A DNA stretch of 11,981 nt from JACDCA01 sp040881785 (GCA_040881785.1 JBBECO010000255.1:1-11981), one strand, 5' to 3'. Numbered from the stretch's first letter, positions 1 to 7,085 are shown. Notes: generated by a model not told the origin, from the sequence alone. Numbers and translations: made by a program.

Positions 1-16
1 GCTAGGCTGCTTCCGT

Positions 17-36
17 GCTCCTAACGAATTAGGTGC
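17..36. promoter_or_regulatory. Candidate BlaI-type operator palindrome
   Basis: The arms GC-T-CCTAA and TTAGG-T-GC flank the 4-nt centre CGAA. Seven of eight arm positions pair; the T-T position does not. The site ends 15 nt before the ATG of the repressor gene and overlaps the AGG (31-33) that could serve an alternative GTG start at 40. BlaI/MecI repressors bind dyad operators in their own promoters and repress themselves, so the position fits autoregulation. The bases differ from the staphylococcal TACA/TGTA operator, so assigning it to this repressor is inference. Confidence 0.45.
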
Positions 37-51
37 TCAGTGGAACACGCC

Positions 52-471
52 ATGGCCAGACCACCATCGCCGGGGCTTACGGACGCCGAACTGCGCATCA
101 TGCGAGTGCTCTGGGAACTCAAGCGCGCAAACGTCGGAGACGTGGTCGAGCGTCTCGCCGGCCGGCACAGACCTGCGTATAACACCGTGCTCACGACTCT
201 CGGCATTCTTGAGCGGAAGGGTTATGTCACGCACGAGAAGGTCGGGCGTGCGTTTACGTACCTACCGGTCGTCGATCAGAGCGAGGCGCGCTCCAGCGCG
301 CTGTCGCAGGTGCTGAATCGGTTCTTCGACGACTCGCCTCGTCTGCTGGTGCTCGACCTGCTCGGGCACGAGCGAACGGATGCCGACGAGCTCCGCCGCG
401 TGCGCGAGCTGATCGAACACGCGCCGCCGGATAAAGACGGCGCCGCGCGCAAGACGAGACGCCGACGATGA
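52..471 (+). CDS. BlaI/MecI-family transcriptional repressor
   Basis: This is a small DNA-binding repressor of the BlaI/MecI/CopY family, 139 aa from the ATG at 52. The N-terminal winged helix covers about residues 7-75: an LTDAELRIMRVLWE start, a YNTVLTTLGILERKGYV recognition and wing region, then GRAFTYLPVV. A helical dimerisation tail follows. In family members a partner M56 protease cleaves the repressor and releases DNA; in S. aureus BlaI the cut is Asn101-Phe102 in an LVLNF context. The matching stretch here reads LVLDL (D102-L103), so the scissile pair is not conserved. I chose ATG 52 because MARPPSP-LTDAEL resembles family N-termini; an in-frame GTG at 40 would add four residues. The stop overlaps the next gene's start (ATGA, 468-471), so the two are probably translationally coupled. 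Family certain, regulon unknown. Confidence 0.93.
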   Translation: MARPPSPGLTDAELRIMRVLWELKRANVGDVVERLAGRHRPAYNTVLTTLGILERKGYVTHEKVGRAFTYLPVVDQSEARSSALSQVLNRFFDDSPRLLVLDLLGHERTDADELRRVRELIEHAPPDKDGAARKTRRRR

Positions 472-1931
472 CCCTTATAGTGACCTGGCTGTGGCAGGGA
501 CTGGCAATCGCCTGGGTCACCGCAGCGGCGGTTCGGGCCATGCCCCGGCTCAACGCTGCGACTCGTCATGCCGTGTGGTGGCTCGCGCTCGCCGCCGTGC
601 TGGCCATTCCGGTCGCTCACGGCCTCGCGAGGATCATCGCGGGTACGCCGTCCACGCCAGATCTGACAGGTGCCCTCGATGCCGCCCGTGTGCTGATGTT
701 GCCGGCGATTCCTGACGGCGTGGTGGCCTGCGCGGTCGCCATCTGGGCGATGACAGCCGCCGTCGGCACCCTGCGGATCGCGAGGAGCTGCCGTGCCCTC
801 GGGCGGTTGAAGCGCACCTCCTCGCCATTCGACCCTTCGCGCGAGGCGCGCCTCCCGCTGTGGATCGCGGCTCGCGCCGGCGGCCACCGGGCAGCCGAAC
901 TTCGCACCTCCGACCGCATGACAGGAGCCTGCGCGCTCGGCCTCGGCCGGCCCGTTGTCCTCGTGTCGCGCTGCGTGGCCGACGCGGTCAGCGACGCGTC
1001 GCTGGATGAGATCGTGATGCACGAGCAGGCGCATCTCGATCGCTACGACGACTGGTCACAGCTGCTGCAGGCCGTCGTCGTCAGTCTCGCTGGACTGCAC
1101 CCGGCGGTGCGATTTCTCACGCGACGGATGGATCTCGATCGCGAGGCCGCGTGCGACGATCGCGTCGTGTCGCGCACCGGGGCGACGCGCCGCTACGCCT
1201 CTTCTCTGCTCGCGGCGGCTGCGGCGTCGAGTCCGAAAGCCGGGGGGCTTACGTTCGTCGCTGGCGTGCCGACCGCGACAACGACGGCGTCGGTCTTACG
1301 CGTGCGGGTCGGCCGTCTGCTCGATCCCAGCCGCGACCGGAGCGCGCGGATCGCCAGCGCGACGAGCCTCGTGAGCGTGACCGCTCTGGCACTCGCCGTC
1401 GTGGTGTCGACGCAACTGGCACCCGCCGTGATATTCCTCGCGGCGGTGGCCGTAGCCCCCCCCCCCCCCCCGGCGCCGGCAATCGACGTGCGCCGCTCGC
1501 CGACACTCCGCACGAAGGTGAACGCCACCGCTGGGGGGCTGAAGCCGCCGCAGCGCCACCTGTCCAAGCGGGTGGTGCGTCCGGTACAGTCCGGCCCACC
1601 GGAAGCGGCAGTTCACCCATTTCCGGGCACGCAGGAAACGCTGGACGCCCCTCCGACAGTGCCACTCGAGAGCCGCGTCATTGTGGCGGACCTCAGCGCG
1701 GCCGTGCTCGCAGTACCCTTGCTCCCCTCGCCACGGGCTGGCATCGCTTCGGCGCCACCGCCTGTCGCGGCTCCCTGGGAAGTAGTCAGCGCCTCCACGA
1801 CGTCTGCCGCCAGCGGTGCCACGCGCGCCGCTCTGGCGACAGCTGCCCACGCTCGGAGCGCCGGCGTCTCAATCGGTCGTTTCTTTACCCGCGCCGGGAA
1901 AGCTGTCGCGAAAGACTTTCAGCCTCAGTAA
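468..1931 (+). CDS. M56-family membrane metallopeptidase (BlaR1/MecR1-like, no penicillin sensor)
   Basis: This is a 487-aa integral membrane zinc protease that would sense a signal and inactivate the adjacent repressor. Hydrophobic segments lie near residues 5-24, 35-57, 85-105 and 297-328. The zinc motif is HEQAH (H185, E186, H189). The conserved DREAACDD segment 37 residues later supplies the likely third ligand, E226. BlaR1 of Gram-positives carries a C-terminal extracellular penicillin-binding sensor. Here the last membrane segment is followed only by a Pro/Ala/Ser-rich tail (about 329-487) ending GRFFTRAGKAVAKDFQPQ, so beta-lactam sensing is not supported. The start overlaps the repressor stop by 4 nt, and the radical SAM gene follows after 41 nt. 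A run of 16 C at 1456-1471 encodes five prolines and could be prone to slippage. Family call firm; ligand unknown. Confidence 0.92.
   Translation: MTLIVTWLWQGLAIAWVTAAAVRAMPRLNAATRHAVWWLALAAVLAIPVAHGLARIIAGTPSTPDLTGALDAARVLMLPAIPDGVVACAVAIWAMTAAVGTLRIARSCRALGRLKRTSSPFDPSREARLPLWIAARAGGHRAAELRTSDRMTGACALGLGRPVVLVSRCVADAVSDASLDEIVMHEQAHLDRYDDWSQLLQAVVVSLAGLHPAVRFLTRRMDLDREAACDDRVVSRTGATRRYASSLLAAAAASSPKAGGLTFVAGVPTATTTASVLRVRVGRLLDPSRDRSARIASATSLVSVTALALAVVVSTQLAPAVIFLAAVAVAPPPPPAPAIDVRRSPTLRTKVNATAGGLKPPQRHLSKRVVRPVQSGPPEAAVHPFPGTQETLDAPPTVPLESRVIVADLSAAVLAVPLLPSPRAGIASAPPPVAAPWEVVSASTTSAASGATRAALATAAHARSAGVSIGRFFTRAGKAVAKDFQPQ
1456..1471 (+). repeat. 16-nt poly-C homopolymer inside the M56 gene
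   Basis: Sixteen consecutive C fall in the codons for A330-P335 of the M56 protein, just after its last membrane segment. The reading frame is open and looks consistent on both sides at this length. Tracts this long are known slippage sites in replication and are also hard to sequence, so the exact length is uncertain. A one-base gain would shift reading into a frame that stays open to 3481, the stop of the radical SAM gene. Confidence 0.9.
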
Positions 1932-1957
1932 ACCGTGCGCCTTGCGTCGCACTCCCC

Positions 1958-1967
1958 GAGGAGGGGG
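1958..1967 (+). promoter_or_regulatory. Strong Shine-Dalgarno that fixes the radical SAM start
   Basis: The purine run GAGGAGGGGG ends 5 nt before the ATG at 1973. It selects this start over upstream in-frame starts, which lie inside the M56 gene, and over the out-of-frame ATG at 1968. Confidence 0.8.
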
Positions 1968-1972
1968 ATGGC

Positions 1973-3481
1973 ATGCGTGTGTTCCTCGTCAACCCGAGTC
2001 ATGTGTCCTTTGGGACGGCTGTGATTACGCCGCGGTGGCTGTATGTGCTCGCGGCCGCCACGCCCTCACGCTGCGGCGATCCCGTCATCGCTGATGAAAC
2101 GCTGGATCCCTTTGACGCGGCGCAGCTCGCTCCGGGCGATGTCGTCGGTATCGGGATCCATACCGGAAACGCCTTGCGTGGCTACGAAGTCGGACAACTC
2201 GCGCGTGCGCGCGGCGCCTTCGTCGTCTTCGGCGGCATTCACGCGACGCTCTATCCGGCCGAGGCCCATGCACGCGGAGGCGCACACGCCGTCGTCCGCG
2301 GGGACGGCGATGTCATGTGGGCGACCGTCATCGACGACTGCGCCGCGGGAACGCCGCGGGAGATTTACGAAGCAGGAAGAATCGGTGGCGAAAGTTTCAC
2401 GCCCGCCCGATGGGATCTCCTACCCAAAGACCGGTATATGTGGGGATCGATCCAGACGGTGCGCGGGTGCCCCAAGCATTGCTCGTTCTGCTCGGTGTGG
2501 CGCACCGATGGCCAGACCCCGAGGCAAGCGGCCGTCCAGAACGTGATCCGCGAGGCGGTGGAGTTACGGCGACGAGGGTTCCGGTTCATCGCGCTCGCTG
2601 ACGACAACTTTTACCCTGTGACGCTTGCAGACCTGGCCCAGGCCGCGCGCCGGAGCGACCCGTCGCACCTGCGCGAGCTCGAAGCCGTTCGCGCCGAGCG
2701 CTTCGCCCTGATGGACGGACTGGCCAAGCTCCCTGACGATATGGTGTTCTTCACCCAGATCACCATGGAGGCCGCAGAAGATCCGGCATTCCTGCAGGCC
2801 ATGGCGCGTGCGCGAATTCGCGGGGCGCTCGTCGGCGTGGAGGCGGTCACACCGGCAGGCCTGAAGGACGTGCACAAGGGATTCAATCTGGTGGGCGAAC
2901 AGCTGGTCGAGCGCCTGCAGACGTTCCGATTGCACGGCGTGCATGTGTTGGGGTCGTTCATTTTCGGCTTGCCGAGCGACCGTCCTGAGACGTTCAAGGC
3001 GACCGCCGACCTGGCAGAGCGTGCGGGCATCACCTTTGCGCAGTTCGTCATGCTGACGCCCTATCCGGGTACCGTCGACTTCGAGCGGTGGGAACGCGAG
3101 GTGGGCGGAGACGCCGCGACCGTCGGCGGCATTCCCGTCACCCGACACTGGCTCATCCCGCAGGCGGACCGTCCGAAGGCCTTCGCACCCCATCCCGTGA
3201 TGTCGCCCGACGAAATCCGGCGCCGCACGCAGGGGGTGTGGGACCACTTCTATGCCCTGCCACGGGTCTGGCGGCGATCGCAGGTCGCCGGGACGTGGAA
3301 GGGCCGGCTCGCGTTCGTGCTCAGCTCCAAGTTATATCGACAGATGTATGCCAACACCGGGATTGCGACCGATTCCGCGCGACGCATACGATCGGCTCGT
3401 GTCGCGCGCTGGATGGCGGGTCCGTGCCGCCGGCTCTTCGCCGCAGCCCCGATGCCCCACCTGGAAGTTCCTCGCGGCTGA
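1973..3481 (+). CDS. B12-binding-type radical SAM protein
   Basis: This is a 502-aa radical SAM enzyme of the B12-binding class; its substrate cannot be read from the sequence. The N-terminal Rossmann-like region (about 1-135) starts RVFLVNPSH and contains VVGIGIHTG and GGIHAT (87-92), as in cobalamin-binding radical SAM proteins. I do not see the DxHxxG motif that supplies the lower cobalt ligand. The core has the cluster motif CPKHCSFC (C166, C170, C173), then ALADDNFYP, LVGVEAVTP, GSFIFGLPSDRPETF and the TPYPGT segment. The C-terminal 100 residues (PHPVMSPDEIRRRTQGVWDHFY and on) are shared by uncharacterised family members. These enzymes use a 4Fe-4S cluster to split S-adenosylmethionine, and relatives include methylases and hopanoid or tetrapyrrole-modifying enzymes. 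Being third in the BlaI/M56 operon suggests expression under that switch. Family firm, reaction unknown. Confidence 0.9.
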   Translation: MRVFLVNPSHVSFGTAVITPRWLYVLAAATPSRCGDPVIADETLDPFDAAQLAPGDVVGIGIHTGNALRGYEVGQLARARGAFVVFGGIHATLYPAEAHARGGAHAVVRGDGDVMWATVIDDCAAGTPREIYEAGRIGGESFTPARWDLLPKDRYMWGSIQTVRGCPKHCSFCSVWRTDGQTPRQAAVQNVIREAVELRRRGFRFIALADDNFYPVTLADLAQAARRSDPSHLRELEAVRAERFALMDGLAKLPDDMVFFTQITMEAAEDPAFLQAMARARIRGALVGVEAVTPAGLKDVHKGFNLVGEQLVERLQTFRLHGVHVLGSFIFGLPSDRPETFKATADLAERAGITFAQFVMLTPYPGTVDFERWEREVGGDAATVGGIPVTRHWLIPQADRPKAFAPHPVMSPDEIRRRTQGVWDHFYALPRVWRRSQVAGTWKGRLAFVLSSKLYRQMYANTGIATDSARRIRSARVARWMAGPCRRLFAAAPMPHLEVPRG

Positions 3482-3515
3482 CCGCCTGTCGAATGTGTAC
3501 TGACACTAACTCGCC

Positions 3516-3545
3516 GACGCACCGCGCCGCCGCGGCGCCGGCGTC
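3516..3545. terminator. GC-rich hairpin between convergent genes
   Basis: The outer arms GACGC (3516-3520) and GCGTC (3541-3545) enclose an inner perfect 6-bp stem, GCGCCG (3524-3529) with CGGCGC (3533-3538), around a CCG loop. It sits between the 3' ends of the radical SAM gene (plus) and the Crp/Fnr gene (minus) and could stop transcription in both directions. No T-run follows on either side, so it is not a canonical intrinsic terminator. The rest of 3482-3612 shows nothing else. Confidence 0.4.
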
Positions 3546-3612
3546 TGTCGTCACCGCCCTCGCCGCGAACCGTCACGTTCACGTAGCCGGCGCCGATGTG
3601 TTGTGGGTTTTG

Positions 3613-4266
3613 TCAATCGTGTAAGACGACCGCGAGCAGCGAGTTGTGGACCCTGAGCCCATCTTTGTAGTCGATAAACCCCAGTCGCTGGAATTTCTTC
3701 ATAAAGAAATTCACGCGCGATCGCGTCGTGCCGACCATTTCCGCCAGCGTCTCCTGCGAGATCGCTGGGACGGTCCGCACTGGTTTGTCTGGGTCGCCGT
3801 ACCGCGCGAGCAGCAACAGCTTTCGCGCGAGGCGTTTTTCGCTGGAGCTAAAGAGCTGGTCGACGAGGTCTTCCTCGATCCGGATGGTGCGCGTCAGCAG
3901 GTGAGCGATAAACCGATCAGACATCGCGTGCTGCTCGTGCAGTAGGCGCACCATCTCATGCTGGTCCACGAAGAGAATGGTGGTGTTAGTGCTCGCGGTC
4001 GCGCTTCCCATGCGGACGGGTTGACCCGCCAAGCCTCCTTCGCCAAAGAAGTCGCCGGGGCCCAGCATCGCCACGACCGCCTGTCTCCCTGTCTTCGAAA
4101 GCACCGAGATCTTTACGCCACCCTTTTGGATGTACAGAACGCTCTCACAGGGATCGCCTTGACTGAAGATGACGTCAGCTCGCCGATACTCCACGATCCT
4201 TCTCGCGACTCCCGCCGAGTCGAGGAACGCCTGGGCATTGAACGTCCCATCCTGCTTCGATTCCAT
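3613..4266 (-). CDS. Crp/Fnr-family transcriptional regulator
   Basis: This is a 217-aa regulator with an N-terminal cyclic-nucleotide-binding-like beta-barrel (about 18-115: VIFSQGDPCESVLYIQKGGVKI, then GPGDFFGEGGLAGQ), a long dimerisation helix, and a C-terminal winged helix (ISQETLAEMVGTTRSRVNFFMKKF, then LGFIDY). The Arg-Ser pair that contacts cAMP in E. coli Crp is replaced (VRMGSATA), so the ligand is uncertain. There is a single Cys (in DPCES), which excludes an FNR-type iron-sulphur cluster. I chose the start at 4266 because GAAGGGG precedes it at normal spacing. The 50-residue upstream extension to 4416 is an Arg/Pro/Ser-rich stretch with no domain, and a 19-bp palindrome lies in it. 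The gene is convergent with the radical SAM gene and downstream of a small hypothetical gene. Targets unknown. Confidence 0.92.
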   Translation of the reverse strand: MESKQDGTFNAQAFLDSAGVARRIVEYRRADVIFSQGDPCESVLYIQKGGVKISVLSKTGRQAVVAMLGPGDFFGEGGLAGQPVRMGSATASTNTTILFVDQHEMVRLLHEQHAMSDRFIAHLLTRTIRIEEDLVDQLFSSSEKRLARKLLLLARYGDPDKPVRTVPAISQETLAEMVGTTRSRVNFFMKKFQRLGFIDYKDGLRVHNSLLAVVLHD

Positions 4267-4387
4267 GGCCGGCCCCTTCGGCGAACCGACGGTCCCGATG
4301 GGCGGTGGACGCGGGCGGCGACTCGAACGCGGGCTCAGTTCGAGACGATTCGAAGCTCGATTGACATCCCTCGATGAACGTTTCCCG

Positions 4388-4406
4388 CCAGGTTTTGTAA
4401 ACTTGG
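4388..4406. promoter_or_regulatory. AT-rich 19-bp imperfect palindrome upstream of the Crp/Fnr gene
   Basis: The arms CCAGGTTT and AAACTTGG flank a TGT centre; seven of eight positions pair. The site lies about 120 nt upstream of the chosen Crp/Fnr start and just past the small upstream ORF, in a stretch noticeably richer in A/T than its surroundings. Size and symmetry resemble a regulator binding site and would suit autoregulation. The bases are not the E. coli Crp (TGTGA/TCACA) or Fnr (TTGAT/ATCAA) consensus, so this is only a candidate. Confidence 0.3.
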
Positions 4407-4418
4407 CAACAACCACGG

Positions 4419-4640
4419 CTACTTCTTCGTGCTCCGGGTGATGCGGACGGTCCGCTTGGCGCCAGCTTCAATCAGGATGTCCACCTGCCCCTGAAGCGCG
4501 TCGATCCGCTTCAAGTGAAAGTCGAGCACCGCTCGCATCTCGATTAAGAGATCCTCGATGCGGTTCAGTCTCGTGGCGACTGGCCGGATCACCGTTGCCA
4601 CGACGATGGGCACTGCGACACTGAGTTTCTTCTGAGGCAT
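4419..4640 (-). CDS. Small hypothetical protein (73 aa)
   Basis: I do not recognise this protein. It starts MPQKKLSVAVPIVVATVIRP, a short apolar stretch weaker than a membrane helix. Residues about 22-60 form a heptad-like amphipathic region (RLNRIEDLLIEMRAVLDF, then LKRIDALQGQVDILIE) that could be a short coiled coil, and it ends in a basic tail (KRTVRITRSTKK). The regular helix pattern and even amino acid composition, unlike the Arg/Pro-rich shadow frames nearby, favour a real gene. The ribosome binding site ahead of ATG 4640 is weak (ACGAG). It is co-directional with the Crp/Fnr gene 152 nt downstream and may share its transcript. Function unknown. Confidence 0.5.
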   Translation of the reverse strand: MPQKKLSVAVPIVVATVIRPVATRLNRIEDLLIEMRAVLDFHLKRIDALQGQVDILIEAGAKRTVRITRSTKK

Positions 4641-5125
4641 CGCTCGTTACAATACTCTCAAACGCACCTGGACCACAGTGAACTACACGCAACGACTGAT
4701 GATCTCCGGCGGAATGCGATAGCCTTCACGTGTGCGAGGATGTTCGACCGCGTTGCAGTGTGCGCGCGGCGACGAGCCCGTTCACAAGCTCTCGAGCGCC
4801 GGCAGCGTTGCCACGCCCCCGGCAAGCATGGCGGGCGCTCGGAGCGCCCTGTCGGCGGCACCCAGCCGGCCTTGCGAACGTTCACGCCGTGAACCGTGGC
4901 GTCGAGGTTCGACCGCTGCAGGCTGCCGTCGTCCTTCGGCACCAAGGCAACGCCGACGTGGAAGAGCAGATGCCGTCACCGCGCCGGCAGAGACCGGTCG
5001 GAGGCAAAGACGATGGAGGGACGTTTCGATCGCCGGGTAAGGCGCGGCTAGCTGCCAGCACGCCGTGACCATGCTCCTGCTCGAGCGATGATCCGCTTCT
5101 CCGGGCTGAAACCGAGCGAGCCTTG
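4641..5125. other. Gene-poor interval of about 485 nt
   Basis: No ORF here has a recognisable domain or natural composition; the open frames on both strands are Arg/Pro/Ala-rich. The only mildly protein-like stretch is on the minus strand near 4870-4965, reading LFHVGVALVPKDDG. It has an in-frame stop just upstream and loses sense downstream, so it could be a scrap of a decayed gene. I see no tRNA, tandem repeat or insertion-sequence ends. Confidence 0.4.
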
Positions 5126-6966
5126 CTAGACGGTCGCGTCCGTGGCCGTCGGCTGGCCTTCGGCTGCTCCTGGCGGCAGTGGCGGCCTCGGCATCTCCAT
5201 CAGACCCCCGAAGTAGGTGCGCGTCTCCATCAGCGTGGATGCCACCAGCGTCGCGCCCGCCTCGCGCAAGCTGGCGCCGCTCTCATCCGCCAGCGCGGGA
5301 GGCGCCCACCGTCCGACCAGGATGCGCACGTCCGGTAACGCCGCGTGCAGCCTCCGCACGAGATACCGCGTCTTGGAGGGCGGGCTCGGCGGCAGATCGG
5401 CCAGGCACACCACCGTGTACCCCCGATCCCGGACGAAGGCCACCAGCTCCGTCGCCTGCATGCGCGTGGCGATGATCTCCATGCTGATCGGCAGATCCGT
5501 GACGAGATGCGCCAGCATCGTCAGCGCGAGCTCGTCACCGGCCCCGTTGGCCGCGTAGCCCAGCACGCGCAGCGGTTCCCGCGGCGCGGGAGGCGGCGGC
5601 TCATGCTGTTCGAGAGGCGCGACGGTCTCGGGATGCAGCTCCTGGATGAGGGCCGCCGCGTCAGCCAGCAGCTCCCGCGTCACGTCGATGACGGCGAGTT
5701 CCTCCTCGACGGACAGGCGCTTTTCCATCCGGTCGCGTTCCGCGTAATTCACGGCCGGCAGGAGCAGCGCGTCGTACACGAGGTGCGGCGGCTCGGTTTT
5801 GATGTGACGCTCGATCAGGTCCGCGGCTTCACTCTGATCGCGGGCCAGCAGGCGCTGGTAATACCCGTAGTCGGGCGCGAGCGCCGGCGTGTCGGCCATC
5901 AGCAGCCCCATGAACTCGAGCCCCGGCACGTGCTTCCCGAGCACCACGACACAGACCGTCAGCGGCGTCGCCATCAACAGGCCGAGCGGTCCCCACAGCC
6001 ACGTCCAGAACGCGACGGACACCAGTAGCGCCACCTGCGACACGCCGGCGGCGCCGGCGTAGAGGACGGTCTCGAGCACGAGATTCGTGAAGAGCTCGAG
6101 CGCGACGAACAGACCCACCACCGCCAGCGGTCCCATCCACCCCTCGAGTGCCGCCAGGCTGACCAGGATCGGCGCGCCCGCGGCGAGCACGGGTCCCACG
6201 TACGGCACGAAGCGAAGCAGCGCGCCCAGAACCGCCCATACGAGCGCGTACGGCACGCCGAGCAGGTAGAGCCCGACACCCGCAACGATCCCGTAGACCC
6301 CGTTGACGAGCGTCTGCATCAGCAGCTGACGGCTCACGCGAGTCCCCGCCTCGTCAAACGCCTTGGTCGTCGTGGTGAGGCGCCCCTGCCCGAACAGGCC
6401 GATCAGTCTGTCGCGCAGGTCCCGGCGTTCGAGCAGCATGAAGACGACCAGCACCACCACGAGGCCGGCGGTGCCTAGGGGACCGATGATCGGGCTGAGC
6501 CACGTGAAGCCGGGAAAACCCGGGACCTGCTCCGAGGTCACCACGACCGGGCGGGACACCGTGCCTCTCGGGCTCTCGGTCTTCTCGAGGTCCGTCTTGA
6601 TGTCGTCGATGGTCTCCTGCAGTTTCTCGACCGAGCCCCCTTCCCCGCGCCGCGCACATCCGCGATCTTTTCGAGCACGTTGGCGCGATACCGTGGCAGG
6701 TCGTCGGCCAGATGGTTCATCTGACGCACGAGTCCCCATCCCGCGAGGCCGCCGATCAGGAACACGAGGCTCACCGCCGTCAGGACCGCCGGCACGCGGC
6801 CGATCCAGCGTTCGAGCCACGTCACGGGGGGTGTGAGGACGAACGTGAGCAGGATGGCGAGGGCCACGGGAATGAAGACGGCCTGCGCCCAGTAGAGGAC
6901 GACCACGACGAGCACGCACCCCGCGAAGGTGACCCACGGTTTCAACGTCTGGGAGGTGGCGTCCAT
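5126..6966 (-). pseudogene. AI-2E/PerM-family transporter with C-terminal B12-binding-like domain, frameshifted
   Basis: This is a multi-pass membrane protein of the AI-2E exporter/PerM family. It starts at ATG 6966 (GTAAGG ribosome binding site 5-6 nt upstream) and reads through paired membrane helices (VLVVVVLYWAQAVFIPVALA, then VPAVLTAVSLVFLIGGLAGW) to about residue 109. The frame then breaks in a run of five C at 6636-6640 (five G in the coding strand). One extra G restores AGKGGSVEKLQETIDDIK and a 613-aa protein. The second part has the family signatures RFVPYVGPVLA and GPLGLLMATPLTVCVVVLGKH. After the membrane domain comes a cytoplasmic helical segment, then a Rossmann-like domain (465 to about 575) resembling the cobalamin domains of MerR-type regulators but without DxHxxG. 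The break may be real, a sequencing error or a -1 slip. Family members export varied small molecules; the substrate here is unknown. Confidence 0.85.
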
Positions 6967-7009
6967 GTGGACCTTACGCGCGGGTGTTCCGTGTGCCCAC
7001 GAGAGAATG

Positions 7010-7038
7010 AGCATACGGGATCGCCGAGGCTACGTCAC
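7010..7038 (-). promoter_or_regulatory. Candidate sigma-70 promoter for the AI-2E family gene
   Basis: On the minus strand GTGACG (7033-7038) and TATGCT (7010-7015) are separated by 17 nt, each matching four of six consensus bases. The predicted transcript would start near 7003, giving a leader of about 37 nt before ATG 6966. The site is in the 133-nt divergent spacer shared with the ATPase gene. Confidence 0.3.
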
Positions 7039-7085
7039 CTGGGGTACCATGCCCTTGACACGCACCGCGCACCGTTCCCCGCGTG

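Noticed and set aside
52..1931. Beta-lactam resistance module
   Set aside because: No beta-lactamase or penicillin-binding protein is present and the M56 protein lacks the penicillin sensor, so the BlaI/BlaR resemblance alone does not support resistance.
1151..1972. N-terminal extension of the radical SAM frame back to 1151, overlapping the M56 gene
   Set aside because: The extension is Arg/Gly/Pro-rich shadow sequence in the M56 coding region. A strong ribosome binding site and family-like N-terminus begin at 1973.
4730..5068. Plus-strand 112-codon ORF in the gene-poor gap
   Set aside because: It is Arg/Pro/Ala-rich throughout, with no convincing ribosome binding site or recognisable motif, and other frames are equally open.
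7055..7060. Perfect TTGACA as a -35 element for the ATPase gene
   Set aside because: No -10-like hexamer lies 15-19 nt downstream; the sequence there is C/G-rich (CCCCGCGTG).
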